From the NCBI GenBank assembly GCA_963803735.1, contig CAWDNV010000001.1, positions 186,001 to 250,000 of the forward strand: DNA of 64,000 nt. The letters are read 5' to 3'. Shown here in pieces: positions 8,459 to 17,591 of the stretch. The notes under the pieces were generated by a model. It was not told the DNA's origin and did no database searches. It saw only the letters and a program-made list of their open reading frames with translations. This DNA comes from Palsa-189 sp963803735 (lineage in GTDB: Bacteria > Acidobacteriota > Terriglobia > Acidiferrales > UBA7541). Numbering within the stretch: position 1 is the first letter of the stretch; every line of letters begins with the position of its first letter. The position numbers were made by a program, and so were the translations under genes.

Positions 8459-11400
8459 TCAGAAGGCCTGGCCGAGCGTCAGAAAAAACTGCACCGAACT
8501 GATTCCCGCGATGGGGTTCAGCAGGTGACCGATATCGAAGCGAACCGGCCCGACCGGCGTGTTGTATCGCAAGCCGATTCCCACGCTATTTGTGTATTTC
8601 TCCCACAGCAGCGGAAGATTGATCTTCGAATAAACGTTTCCGCCGTCGTAGAAGACCGCCGCACCCACGCCTTGCCGGACCGGAATCGGAAACCGCAATT
8701 CCGAATTAAGCACCAGCAGCATGTCTCCGCCGACGGCTTCGGTAATGGTCGAGCAGGTCGAAGGAACGCTGGGATTTCCGCATGCGACAACGGGGCGCTG
8801 CGGACCCGCTCCATCAATGGGAAACCCGCGCAGTGTGTCGCTGCCTCCTGAAAAGAACTCCTCGCTTAAGGGCACAAAGCTCGAAAAAATTGGTTGAGCG
8901 AAACCGAGGCGGAGATTGTTGGCCCAGGTTATGTGGGTTGTGACGGGCCGGTAGTACGCGGATTGGGCCAGAAACTTCACGAAACTCGCGCTCGCCCCTA
9001 GCGCCGTTGGAGTCACGCCGAAATCAAGAGTCTGATAAACACCGTGATGCGCGTCCAGAGGTTTGTCGCGGGTGTCGTGAATATACGATACAGACAGCGT
9101 GGAGAGCCGAACGTTTCGATCTTCAGGCGGAACCAGATCGGGGATGAGCAGGTCCGAAAGAATCGTGTGTTGGAATTGGTAACGCAGGATGAGGGTCTGG
9201 GTTCGTTCCGGATTCAGTTTCCGTTGCGCCTGAAATGATCCAGCCCCAAACGTATCGGCAAAAAGCGGGTTTAACGTACTCCGTTCGCCCGACGCGCTCA
9301 AAAGCGAGTTCCAATTCGTGCTCCAAAACCGGGGTATCCCATAGCTCAGTATGGCGCGGTTATCCAAGGGCGATCCCAAGATGGAGGCCGTGAAAGTGTC
9401 TCCACGACCGCGGAGGTTCCGCAAAGTGTATGCAAAAGAACCGCGCGGGCCGAAGAACCTTTGTTCGCTGGTCTGGAAATTGCTTCCAACCGGAATCGGC
9501 GCCAGCCCGGGAATCACGATTGCTCCGCCGGGCGGAGTGCCGCCGCGGCTGATGATCTCGAGCCCCCCGCCATACTCAATTGTGTTCCTCTGGGATTCGT
9601 GGACTTTGACGAGGACTTCTTCGGATTGATTTTTCAAAGGATCTGGCGGGTCGCTCGGCGCCGGAGGGTCTCCGGCTTCCGGAGGATCCTGTGAAGCCGT
9701 AGAGTTCGTGGCCGGAGTTTGGTCTGGAGTGCCGTCGCCTGGTTCCGGGGCATCCACCAATTGGGAGCCAACAGCCTGAGCCCGGCGGGGCCCGACGCTT
9801 GTCCAGTCAAAGATTCCCAAATTGTAAAGATCGCTTTCAGCGGCCAGCATTTTCGATTCGCTGAGCGGCATCTCCGGAGAGAGCGACGTTGTATGTGCGA
9901 TAAGATCGGTTTTGGTCTTGACGTTTCCGAGATAGACGACGTCCTGAACCTGCGTCTCGGCTCCCGGCTGGATGCGGTAGGTCACATCGACCTGGTATTT
10001 ATTGCTATTAACCGGCGTTGCCGTGGATTTGAGCTGCGCGCTCAAAAAACCGCGATCCAGGTAGTAGGCGAGGATGTCGTTGCGGTCCTCCAGTTCGTAT
10101 TCCGGCGAATAGGGTCTCCCGGAGGCCAGCCGGAAACCGTGCGCAGGGAGTTTGCTGGTATCCAGATCGCTTTCCCCAATAATCTGGAAACTGTGGACGA
10201 TGGCTCGCATTCCTTCCGTGATCTCGAAGGTGACGTCAACCTCCGGTTCTAAATCCTGAACCCTTGTCTCGACTCGAACATCGGGATATCCCGCTACCTG
10301 GTACATGTTCACAATTTTGTTGACGCTGCTACGGAGCAACGTTTCGCTGTAGCGTCCTCTCGAAAACAGAAACTTCTTCTTTCGTATGACGATGGCCGTT
10401 CGCAAAGCCGCATCGTTAAAGGCCCGATTGCCGGTGAAAGCGACGCTCTCAACCTTATGCTTCTTGCCTTTCTGAATGCGGTAAACGATGTTCACTTGAT
10501 CGGGCGACTGCTGCACCTGTGGTGCGACCTGCACATCGAAATAGCCTTTGGACTGGAAGTAATTGGCCAGGTTCTTGCGGCCCTCGGCTAAAAGATCGCT
10601 GTCATAAGTGTTTTCCTGATAGATGGGAATAAGGCGCTTCAGCGTTCTTTTGAAGACGTGTGCTCCCTGGAGTCGCACCGCGACTTGCGGCCCGAGTTTC
10701 ACGTGAAAAAGCAGCTTGGCGCGATTCGTGTTGGGCTCGTAGTCCACGGATTTCAGGCTGATTTCCTCGGCAAGCCGATTCTGAGCGCCCAGAGTGCTTC
10801 GAATGCGGTCGATGGCCGCTTGGATCCGCTCCTGCGTGAACGTGGTGCTGTTTGTCAGCCGCCCCTTCTTGAAATGCGTCCAGAACGAGCTGAGCGACGC
10901 TCTCTGCTCGCTCGCTTCTGCTTCCGAAAGCCCCTCGAAATCGATGCTTCCGATTTTTGCGCGACGATTGAGGGTCACCTCGAAAATTGGATTAACCAGC
11001 TTGTGTTCATTGTCGATCTCCGTCCGGGACTTCACGGTTGCGGCAAAATATCCGGTTCTAGCGAGGAACGTCTTCATCGCATCGGTAGCGTCGTTCATCT
11101 GCCTGTTCAGAAAGGGAGAGCCCTCCGAAAACATCACCACCTGTAGGAGCCGGGTATAAGAAAGCGGCGGCACCGCCCCGGGGAACTGCACCAAACCGAG
11201 GTAATAGGCCGGCTCGAGAATAAAAAGTAACCGCAGACCTCCGTTCTCCGGCGAGACTTGCACTTTTACGCTGGAAAATTCTCCCGTGGCCATCATCGCC
11301 GCGATGCTCTGCTGGACTTTCATATTGGAGTAGGGCTGTCCGACTTGCTGGAGCAGCAGGGCGCGCAAATAGTCGACGTCGGCTTCAGGGCGGGACGCCA

Positions 11401-11572
11401 GGTCTATGGCCGTGACCTTTTCGCCTTCGTAATTGATGGCGGCGTTGGTTTGGGCGCGAGCGGCGGATTCTAAGGCCACCATCAACATCAGCAGAACGGC
11501 CGTGTTGAGGGCCAGATAGATCCACGGCCAACTTTTTCCTCTCATGAACAGCATAAATATGGGCGGGAGCAT
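8459..11572 (-). CDS. tamA: TamA/BamA-like Omp85 outer membrane protein
   Basis: The 1037-residue product has a signal segment (about 14-41, ending SAARA), several POTRA repeats (about 45-590) and a C-terminal 16-strand-type barrel ending in Phe (FFLTLGQAF), as expected for the beta-signal. It works in the outer membrane, most likely with the adjacent TamB. An oddity is a Pro/Glu/Asp-rich linker of about 45 residues (near 604-650) between the last POTRA and the barrel. Starts at 11572, 11554 and 11545 are possible; no strong Shine-Dalgarno decides between them. It is longer than E. coli TamA (577 residues) because of extra POTRA repeats. Confidence 0.9.
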   Translation of the reverse strand: MLPPIFMLFMRGKSWPWIYLALNTAVLLMLMVALESAARAQTNAAINYEGEKVTAIDLASRPEADVDYLRALLLQQVGQPYSNMKVQQSIAAMMATGEFSSVKVQVSPENGGLRLLFILEPAYYLGLVQFPGAVPPLSYTRLLQVVMFSEGSPFLNRQMNDATDAMKTFLARTGYFAATVKSRTEIDNEHKLVNPIFEVTLNRRAKIGSIDFEGLSEAEASEQRASLSSFWTHFKKGRLTNSTTFTQERIQAAIDRIRSTLGAQNRLAEEISLKSVDYEPNTNRAKLLFHVKLGPQVAVRLQGAHVFKRTLKRLIPIYQENTYDSDLLAEGRKNLANYFQSKGYFDVQVAPQVQQSPDQVNIVYRIQKGKKHKVESVAFTGNRAFNDAALRTAIVIRKKKFLFSRGRYSETLLRSSVNKIVNMYQVAGYPDVRVETRVQDLEPEVDVTFEITEGMRAIVHSFQIIGESDLDTSKLPAHGFRLASGRPYSPEYELEDRNDILAYYLDRGFLSAQLKSTATPVNSNKYQVDVTYRIQPGAETQVQDVVYLGNVKTKTDLIAHTTSLSPEMPLSESKMLAAESDLYNLGIFDWTSVGPRRAQAVGSQLVDAPEPGDGTPDQTPATNSTASQDPPEAGDPPAPSDPPDPLKNQSEEVLVKVHESQRNTIEYGGGLEIISRGGTPPGGAIVIPGLAPIPVGSNFQTSEQRFFGPRGSFAYTLRNLRGRGDTFTASILGSPLDNRAILSYGIPRFWSTNWNSLLSASGERSTLNPLFADTFGAGSFQAQRKLNPERTQTLILRYQFQHTILSDLLIPDLVPPEDRNVRLSTLSVSYIHDTRDKPLDAHHGVYQTLDFGVTPTALGASASFVKFLAQSAYYRPVTTHITWANNLRLGFAQPIFSSFVPLSEEFFSGGSDTLRGFPIDGAGPQRPVVACGNPSVPSTCSTITEAVGGDMLLVLNSELRFPIPVRQGVGAAVFYDGGNVYSKINLPLLWEKYTNSVGIGLRYNTPVGPVRFDIGHLLNPIAGISSVQFFLTLGQAF

Positions 11573-11624
11573 GGCATTCCGTTAGCGAATTCCGGCAGCG
11601 CTCGGCGGCTTTCTCAATCGCGAG

Positions 11625-12500
11625 TTATCGCTTTTCCAAAACTGCATTTATTTCCGCCCCAAGCAAGAGAGTGAAGCAGGAGACGAAGATCCAGACCATA
11701 AGCACAAAAAAGGCTCCAATTGCTCCGTACGTTTGCGAATAATGGCCAAAGTGCCGAACGTAGAAGTTCACTCCCGATGTTCCTGCCACTAAACTCAGCG
11801 TGGCAAATAGCGTGCCTGGTCTCATCCAGCGCCAGGGACGTCGTTTGTTGGGAAGGACGTTGTCGAGAATTGCTACGCCGGTCTGCAGCAGCAGCAAGAG
11901 GAAGCACCACCGGAAGACTTCCCAGATGGTGCGAATGGTGGGACCAAAATAGAGTTTTTGGGAAAGATACACGCCCATTCGGTGGCCCAAGGTGAGCAAT
12001 CCGAAGGAGCCGAAGAAAAATGCAGACGACACGATCAGGATACCGATGGCGACCAGCCTTTTTTTCCAGAAGCCCCGGGTCTCAGGGACGCCATAAACTC
12101 GGCTGAGGTTTTCCATGAGGGCAACCAGGCCGGAGGAAGAAGTCCAGACCATGGCGATCAATCCGATCGATAGAAAGGTTCTGTTCCTGTGGGCCAGGTT
12201 CAACAGCGTTTGCAATGCCAGGTCGCGCGCGTCGGCAGGGAAGTGTTGAATGATTTCGTGCGTTACATTGGTCCAGAGATTTGAGTAAGGAAGGAATCCC
12301 GCCAAAGCTCCCAGCACCGCGAAAAAAGGGAAGAGCGCCAGCGCAAAAAAATAGGCCATTTCCGCAGCCAGATCGATCACGTCGTCCTTCAGAATTTTTG
12401 CCCAAATTTCGCGAAGGACTGCAAGAGAGCCGCGCCTGAACTTGCGCGCGGTTACCTGTCCGGCGGGGTAGACCACCTGCGTGGCGTTCGATAGTGACAC
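11625..12500 (-). CDS. YihY/BrkB family inner membrane protein
   Basis: The 291 residues show the YihY/virulence factor BrkB pattern: an N-terminal amphipathic part, then AAEMAYFFALALFPFFAVLGAL, the central VWTSSSGLVALMENLSRVYGV and a final helix with LLLGAEINAVLE. Six membrane helices are visible. The family is sometimes labelled ribonuclease BN, which is historical and not supported by sequence. The start is GTG at 12500. The tamA gene begins about 50 bp downstream on the same strand, so yihY-tamA-tamB-DUF983 may be one envelope operon; YihY-type and AsmA-like proteins are both linked to lipid transport. The 195 bp upstream show no clear promoter. Confidence 0.9.
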   Translation of the reverse strand: MSLSNATQVVYPAGQVTARKFRRGSLAVLREIWAKILKDDVIDLAAEMAYFFALALFPFFAVLGALAGFLPYSNLWTNVTHEIIQHFPADARDLALQTLLNLAHRNRTFLSIGLIAMVWTSSSGLVALMENLSRVYGVPETRGFWKKRLVAIGILIVSSAFFFGSFGLLTLGHRMGVYLSQKLYFGPTIRTIWEVFRWCFLLLLLQTGVAILDNVLPNKRRPWRWMRPGTLFATLSLVAGTSGVNFYVRHFGHYSQTYGAIGAFFVLMVWIFVSCFTLLLGAEINAVLEKR

Positions 12501-12695
12501 TTGTACCGTCCCTTAATTCGACTAGGTTACGAGGGATCGCGGTCTACTCGTATCAGGGCATTACCGTACGTAAAGTGTCGGGACTACTTACGATTTGTGC
12601 CTTCCGCGAGTGCGTGTGTAAGTTTGTATGGCCAACCGACCCAAGGGCGATCGAATCGGCCGGAAGTTATTGAACGGATGACGTTACTGCGACGT

Positions 12696-13730
12696 TCACA
12701 TCGTCAAAACGACGCGGAACTGTGCCTTGCCGCTCATCATGCGCGCGTAACCCTCGGCCGCCTTTTCGAGCGGATAGGTTTCAATCATGGGACGCACACC
12801 TGTTAATTCGGCGAAGCGCAGCGTGTCTTCCTCATCCGCTGATGTCCCCGAAGCCCAGCCTTGAATGGCCCGGCTTCCAGTAACGAGTTGTACGGGTGTT
12901 ACCTCAAGCGGCTCAAATGCCACACCGATCACCATGAGCTTGCCGTTGGGGCCCAGGCCGTCGAATAGCTCGGACATCGCTTTCGAGCTTGGAGCTGTCG
13001 CTAGAATTACCTGTGCGCCACCAAGTTTTTGCAAAGCCTCTGCCGCATTCGTGGATTTGCTATCGATGTACACGCTCGCTCCGAGCTTCTTTGCTAGCGG
13101 CGCCGTTTCGGATCCGCGCCCGATCGCCGCGACCCGATAACCAAACTTGTTTGCGAATTGAATTCCGAGGTGGCCTAGACCGCCGATACCCTGCACCGCG
13201 ACAAGGTCGCCGGGCATGGCACCACTGTGCCGCAATGCGTTGTAGGTGGTAATTCCCGCGCAGAGCAGCGGTGCCGCTTCGGCGGCGCCTAAACTCTCCG
13301 GGATCGTCACCAGCGCCTCCACCGGAGCCACCATGAATTGCTGGTATCCGCCGTCGTAGCTGATCCCCGGAACTTTCAGGTTTTGGCAATTGCGAAAATC
13401 TCCGCGCCGGCACGCAAGACACGTGCCGTCATGGCCGCCGTGCCAGCCGACACCGACGCGCTGCCCCTTGTTCCACTCGGAAACACCGGCACCCAGTTCG
13501 TCGATGATGCCCGCGACTTCATGTCCAGGAACGCGGGGATACTCAATTCCCGGCCACTGGCCTTCTTTTGTGAACACGTCACTGTGGCAGACGCCGCAGG
13601 CCTGGACTTTGACGCGGACCTCTCCCGCACCCGGCTTAGGAATCTCGCGCTCCACGATCTCGAAATCGGCTCCCGGCTTAGGAACCTGCGCCGCTTTCAT
13701 CGGTGCTACTGCGAATTGTGTAGTTGCCAT
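12696..13730 (-). CDS. zinc-dependent alcohol dehydrogenase (MDR family)
   Basis: The start is ATG 13730, preceded by AGGAGG; an upstream in-frame extension lacks one. The 344 residues contain the catalytic zinc ligands (ACGVCHSD, GHEVAG), a Rossmann fold with GIGGLGHLGIQFA and a C-terminal GSRAIQGWASGT. The structural zinc lobe reads HDGTCLACRRGDFRNC, so the first of the usual four cysteines is replaced by Asp. It is probably an NAD(P)-dependent alcohol/aldehyde oxidoreductase of the AdhA/AdhP type. The substrate is unknown. No co-transcribed partner is seen. Confidence 0.92.
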   Translation of the reverse strand: MATTQFAVAPMKAAQVPKPGADFEIVEREIPKPGAGEVRVKVQACGVCHSDVFTKEGQWPGIEYPRVPGHEVAGIIDELGAGVSEWNKGQRVGVGWHGGHDGTCLACRRGDFRNCQNLKVPGISYDGGYQQFMVAPVEALVTIPESLGAAEAAPLLCAGITTYNALRHSGAMPGDLVAVQGIGGLGHLGIQFANKFGYRVAAIGRGSETAPLAKKLGASVYIDSKSTNAAEALQKLGGAQVILATAPSSKAMSELFDGLGPNGKLMVIGVAFEPLEVTPVQLVTGSRAIQGWASGTSADEEDTLRFAELTGVRPMIETYPLEKAAEGYARMMSGKAQFRVVLTM

Positions 13731-13848
13731 GATGCCTCCTGTGAATTCTCGGTTTACTCCTGTGTAAGGCCGATTACAAGCAAGAGTATTTTGGAAAAAA
13801 CTGTAGGGGCCCTGACGATGGCGACCCACTCCCGAATAGTCGTGCCGG

Positions 13849-15070
13849 TTCAACCGGTCGATGCAACACCATCTGAGCTAGAAGCTCTTTGCAAAGGTGG
13901 TGTTTATGTTGATCAAAGGGAAGCGAAGAGGGCTTTCTGCGGAGCAGAAAGCCGAGTTGTGGAACCGTTGGAAGGCGGGCCAGTCGCTCAATGAGATTGG
14001 CCGTGCCCTGGGTAAAGACCACGTAGTCGTTCACTTCGTTTTAGCGCGTCATGGTGGGATCGCTCCGCCCGCTCGTCGCCGTTCGCGGCGAGTGCTTACC
14101 CTGGCCGAGCGCGAAGACATCTCCCGTGGAATCGCCAGCGGCTGCGCGATGCGAGTCATCGCACGAGGTTTGCATCGCTCGGCCTCCACCATCAGCCGGG
14201 AGATCACCCGCCATGGTGGGCGCACGCAGTATCGTGCCAACGCAGCCGATCAGCAGGCCTGGGAGTCAGCCGTGCGGCCCAAGCCGTGTCGGCTGTCCAC
14301 GCACAGCGAGCTGCAACAGATGGTTGCGAGTAAACTGATGCAGGATTGGTCGCCGCAACAGGTTTCCGGGTGGCTGAAGATGGAGTACCCGAACGACGAG
14401 AGCCTGCGCGTGTCTCACGAAACCATCTATCGGAGTCTGTTCATACAAGCGCGGGGAGCGCTGAAACAGGAACTGGTGCGGCATCTGCGATCCAAGCGGC
14501 GGATCCGCCGCTCGCGCCATTCCAGTGTTCACGGGCACTCACGCGGCCAGATTGTCGATGCGATCTCCATTCGCGAACGGCCAGCCGAAGTCGAAGATCG
14601 CGCCGTTCCCGGTCACTGGGAAGGCGATCTGTTGCGCGGGGCCGGCAACAGCCACGTGGTCACGCTGGTGGAGCGTCGTTCGCGCTTCTGCATGTTGGTG
14701 AAGTCACCGGGCAAGGACTCGTCTACGGTGGTGGCCGTTCTGAGCCAGCACGTGGGCCAACTCCCGGCGGAATTGCGTCGCTCGCTGACCTGGGACCGCG
14801 GACTGGAGATGGCCCAACACAAAACCTTCACGATGGCGACGGATATGCAGGTTTACTTCTGCGATCCGCAGAGTCCCTGGCAGCGGGGCTCAAACGAAAA
14901 CACAAACGGCCTACTGCGGCAATACCTGCCAAAGAACGCCGACCTGTCCAGGTTCTCGCAATCGGAGCTGGACGAGATCGCTCTGCGACTCAATACCCGG
15001 CCACGACAAACCTTGGGATTTCGAACTCCGGCGGATAGACTGCAAGCCAGTGTTGCGTCGACCCCTTGAG
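13849..15070 (+). mobile_element. IS30-family insertion sequence
   Basis: The element is bounded by imperfect inverted repeats: 13850-13870 (TCAACCGGTCGATGCAACACC) against the reverse complement of 15049-15069, matching at 17 of 21 positions. It holds one complete transposase and measures about 1.22 kb, normal for IS30. The right repeat overlaps the transposase stop. No target duplication is evident. It sits in the intergenic space between the dehydrogenase and the NHL genes and breaks no visible gene. Confidence 0.72.
13906..15069 (+). CDS. IS30 family transposase
   Basis: The product is about 387 residues. It has an N-terminal helix-turn-helix (LSAEQKAELWNRWKAGQSL), a second HTH with ASTISREITRHGG typical of IS30, and a DDE catalytic core: GHWEGDLL for the first Asp, LTWDRGLEMAQH for the second, and SPWQRGSNENTNGLLRQYLPK for the Glu. 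The intact frame and catalytic residues suggest it could be active. ATG 13906 has AAAGG 8 nt upstream; GTG 13897 is an alternative. A nested hairpin (AACACCA 13865-13871 against TGGTGTT, enclosing GAGCT/AGCTC) covers the ribosome-site region and may limit expression. Confidence 0.95.
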   Translation: MLIKGKRRGLSAEQKAELWNRWKAGQSLNEIGRALGKDHVVVHFVLARHGGIAPPARRRSRRVLTLAEREDISRGIASGCAMRVIARGLHRSASTISREITRHGGRTQYRANAADQQAWESAVRPKPCRLSTHSELQQMVASKLMQDWSPQQVSGWLKMEYPNDESLRVSHETIYRSLFIQARGALKQELVRHLRSKRRIRRSRHSSVHGHSRGQIVDAISIRERPAEVEDRAVPGHWEGDLLRGAGNSHVVTLVERRSRFCMLVKSPGKDSSTVVAVLSQHVGQLPAELRRSLTWDRGLEMAQHKTFTMATDMQVYFCDPQSPWQRGSNENTNGLLRQYLPKNADLSRFSQSELDEIALRLNTRPRQTLGFRTPADRLQASVASTP

Positions 15071-15231
15071 ATCACCCGGGTTATCGGGAACCGGCCTACT
15101 ACCGGCCGTTGACTCCGTAGTTGAAAGGCGGAGCAATAAGCGTATGATTCCTGCAACGTTCGGGACCCTAATGACACAGTTTCTAAGGCAGAGCCGAAAT
15201 CGCTGAAACGACGAGCGCGCGATTCGTTTGT

Positions 15232-15249
15232 GCCCTCTCTTCAGAGGGC
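15232..15249 (+). promoter_or_regulatory. hairpin just upstream of the first NHL gene
   Basis: GCCCTCT (15232-15238) and AGAGGGC (15243-15249) form a perfect 7-bp stem with a CTTC loop. It lies just before the strong AAAGGAGG at 15256 and leaves that site free. No T-run follows, so a 5' stabilising or read-through-limiting role is possible but unproven. Confidence 0.4.
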
Positions 15250-15267
15250 TAGCTAAAGGAGGTCCTA

Positions 15268-16329
15268 ATGAAGCGTGGATTCGGATTGGGCATGCTTCTT
15301 CTATTATTTTTATGCGGCATCGCACAGGCGCAACAGAATGTGCCGCCGCCTGCGAAAGCTTTTGCGACCGCGCCGGAGATTTCGTATGACTCCGTGCCGA
15401 ATTTCCTGAAGCTGCCGACGGGTCTATACCTCGGCGAAGGCATCGGCGTGGCCAGCAACTCCAAGGGAGACGTTTTTGTTTACACGCGGAGCGGCGAGGC
15501 CTCGCGGCTGTTTGAGTTCGATCCCAAGGGAACGTTTCTACGCGAGATTGGCAAGGGCCTATATGGGTTTCAGATGGCGCACGCTGTGCGCGTCGATCCT
15601 CAGGACAATATCTGGGTTGTGGATGAAGGCACCGACATGGTCATCAAGTTCACTCCGGACGGACGCGTGGCCATGACCATGGGCCGACGCATGGAATTCG
15701 GTGGAGGCTTGCGACCGACCCCGCCTCCGGGAACTCCGCCGCCACCGACGGATCCGTATCGGTTCGGCAGACCCACCGATGTGGCCTGGGATGCAGCCGG
15801 AAATATTTTTATCTCCGACGGATATACGAATTCGAGAGTCGTGAAATATGACAAGAATGGGCGGTTCATCAAGGAGATCGGCACCAAGGGGACCGGCCCC
15901 GCCCAATTCAATACTCCCCATTCCATTCAGACCGATTCGAACGGCAACGTTTATGTCGCGGATCGAGGAAACCGGCGCATTCAGGTCTTGAGTAACGATC
16001 TTGAACTTAAGTCGATTTACGACAACGTGGGCGCGCCCTGGAGTGTTTGCATCACTCCCGGACCGCATCAATATCTCTACAGTTCGAATTCCAACCCGGA
16101 CAACAACAATTCGCTCTTCAGCGCCGTGAGCGGCGAAATCTACAAGATGGAACTAAATGGAACCGTGCTCGGTAAATTCGGCAAAGCCGGCAAGCAGATT
16201 AAGGAATTCACCACCGTTCACGCCATGGATTGCCGCGGCGAAAACGAGATTCTGACAGCGGAAATCACGGGCTGGCGCGTGCAGAAGCTCGCGTTGCATC
16301 CACAGACACAAACGTTGTCCAAGAGATAG
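15268..16329 (+). CDS. secreted NHL-repeat beta-propeller protein (paralogue 1)
   Basis: A signal peptide (1-22, ending AQA) precedes about 330 residues of NHL repeats, with blade motifs such as HAVRVDPQDNIWVVDEGTDMV, PTDVAWDAAGNIFISDGY and PHSIQTDSNGNVYVADRGNRR. The fold is a six-bladed propeller like that of peptidyl-alpha-hydroxyglycine amidating lyase and other extracytoplasmic NHL proteins; enzymatic activity is not shown. A Pro-rich insert (PPPGTPPPPTDP) lies in the middle. A strong AAAGGAGG precedes the ATG. The next gene is a close paralogue 40 bp downstream, so they form a tandem duplication and probably one transcript. Confidence 0.85.
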   Translation: MKRGFGLGMLLLLFLCGIAQAQQNVPPPAKAFATAPEISYDSVPNFLKLPTGLYLGEGIGVASNSKGDVFVYTRSGEASRLFEFDPKGTFLREIGKGLYGFQMAHAVRVDPQDNIWVVDEGTDMVIKFTPDGRVAMTMGRRMEFGGGLRPTPPPGTPPPPTDPYRFGRPTDVAWDAAGNIFISDGYTNSRVVKYDKNGRFIKEIGTKGTGPAQFNTPHSIQTDSNGNVYVADRGNRRIQVLSNDLELKSIYDNVGAPWSVCITPGPHQYLYSSNSNPDNNNSLFSAVSGEIYKMELNGTVLGKFGKAGKQIKEFTTVHAMDCRGENEILTAEITGWRVQKLALHPQTQTLSKR

Positions 16330-16369
16330 GCGCAATGCGAGAACACATTAGCGAAATCGGGAGGATGAT

Positions 16370-17443
16370 ATGAAACGCGCGCTCCATATTTTCGGTGTGT
16401 TGTCACTCTGCCTCGCTGCGATGCCGCTCTTGGGGCAGTCGGTTCCGGAAATCGCCTACGACTCCGCGCCCAATCTCCTGAAGATGCCCGAAGACATTTA
16501 TTTGGGAGAAGTGCTGGGCGTGGCGACCAATTCGAAAGGGCACATTTTTGTCTACACGCGCTCGGGTTCGACGAACGTGACCACGGGAACGAACCGCGTG
16601 TTTGTGCGTTCTGCGTCGCGGCTTTTTGAATTCGATCAGAACGGAAAGTACATCCGCGAAATCGGGCAGGGGCTTTATGGGTTTGTCCAGGCGCACGCCG
16701 TGCGCATCGACTCTCAGGACAACATCTGGGTGGTGGATGAAGGCTCGAACATGGTCATCAAATTTGATCCCGAGGGCCGCGTTGTGATGACCTTGGGCAG
16801 AAAACCGGAGGCGATCAACAATCCTGTGCGCCCGCCGAATCCAGAGGCAGGGGGCGGCGGCGCTGGTTTTCCCGGCGACAATTTCACTGGTCCCTCCGAC
16901 GTGGCTTGGGACTCTGCCGGGGATATCTTCGTAGCCGATGGATCGGTGCCCTCGAGGGTGGCGAAATTCGATAAGAATGGGGTCTTCGTCAAGACTTGGG
17001 GCGGCAAGGGATCGGCGCCGGGCCAATTCAGCACACCCCACTCAATCGTTGTGGATGCCAAAGACAACATTTACGTGGCGGACCGCGGCAACAACCGAAT
17101 TCAAGTATTCGACACGGATGGCAATCTCAAGACTCAGTACACGAACGTCGGTTCGCCGTGGGCCTTGTGCCTTACTTCCGGGCCGCACCAGTATCTCTAC
17201 TCTTCCGACTCCAACACGAAAGATTTCGGCGACGCCACCATCTACAAGATGGAGCTCGATGGCACTCCTCTAGGGAAGTTCGGGGCAGGCGGCAAACAAC
17301 TGAAGGAATTCGGCACAGTACACGAAATCGACTGCCGCAAAGACAACGAAATGTACGTCGCCGAAATTACGAATTGGCGCGTGCAGAAGCTCACGCTGCA
17401 TCCGGCCGGCAAGTCAGAAGTGACGCGGAGCGCAAAGAAGTAG
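16370..17443 (+). CDS. secreted NHL-repeat beta-propeller protein (paralogue 2)
   Basis: This 357-residue paralogue has a signal peptide ending near LLGQS and the same blade order as its neighbour: PEIAYDSAPNLLKMP at the N-terminus, HAVRIDSQDNIWVVDEGSNM, PSDVAWDSAGDIFVADG, HSIVVDAKDNIYVADRGNNR and a closing VHEIDCRKDNEMYVAEITNWRVQKL. It carries a Thr/Asn-rich insert near residues 60-75 and a Gly/Pro insert near 155. Role and ligand are unknown. A third copy is at 60358-61449. Strong similarity over the full length indicates gene duplication within this lineage. Confidence 0.85.
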   Translation: MKRALHIFGVLSLCLAAMPLLGQSVPEIAYDSAPNLLKMPEDIYLGEVLGVATNSKGHIFVYTRSGSTNVTTGTNRVFVRSASRLFEFDQNGKYIREIGQGLYGFVQAHAVRIDSQDNIWVVDEGSNMVIKFDPEGRVVMTLGRKPEAINNPVRPPNPEAGGGGAGFPGDNFTGPSDVAWDSAGDIFVADGSVPSRVAKFDKNGVFVKTWGGKGSAPGQFSTPHSIVVDAKDNIYVADRGNNRIQVFDTDGNLKTQYTNVGSPWALCLTSGPHQYLYSSDSNTKDFGDATIYKMELDGTPLGKFGAGGKQLKEFGTVHEIDCRKDNEMYVAEITNWRVQKLTLHPAGKSEVTRSAKK

Positions 17444-17591
17444 AACGCGGCTCGGGATGCGCCAGCGACATCTTTTTCGTACTGGCTTGCGTGCGAATGC
17501 GGGTGATTGCAAATCTTCTTGGTCTGGATAAAACTGGCTCGTCTGGATAGAACTGGGCCATTCGTTTCGAGTTGAAGGAGCCATCGCAGCC

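Noticed and set aside
11625..12500. Ribonuclease BN annotation for the YihY/BrkB protein.
   Set aside because: It is an integral membrane protein without nuclease motifs; the RNase BN label in this family is historical.
13804..15170. Alternative IS30 ends: TAGGGGCCCTGACG (13804) against the complement of CGTTCGGGACCCTA (15157).
   Set aside because: Only 10 of 13 core bases match, and the pair lies further out. The repeats at 13850-13870 and 15049-15069 match better (17 of 21) and give a normal element size.
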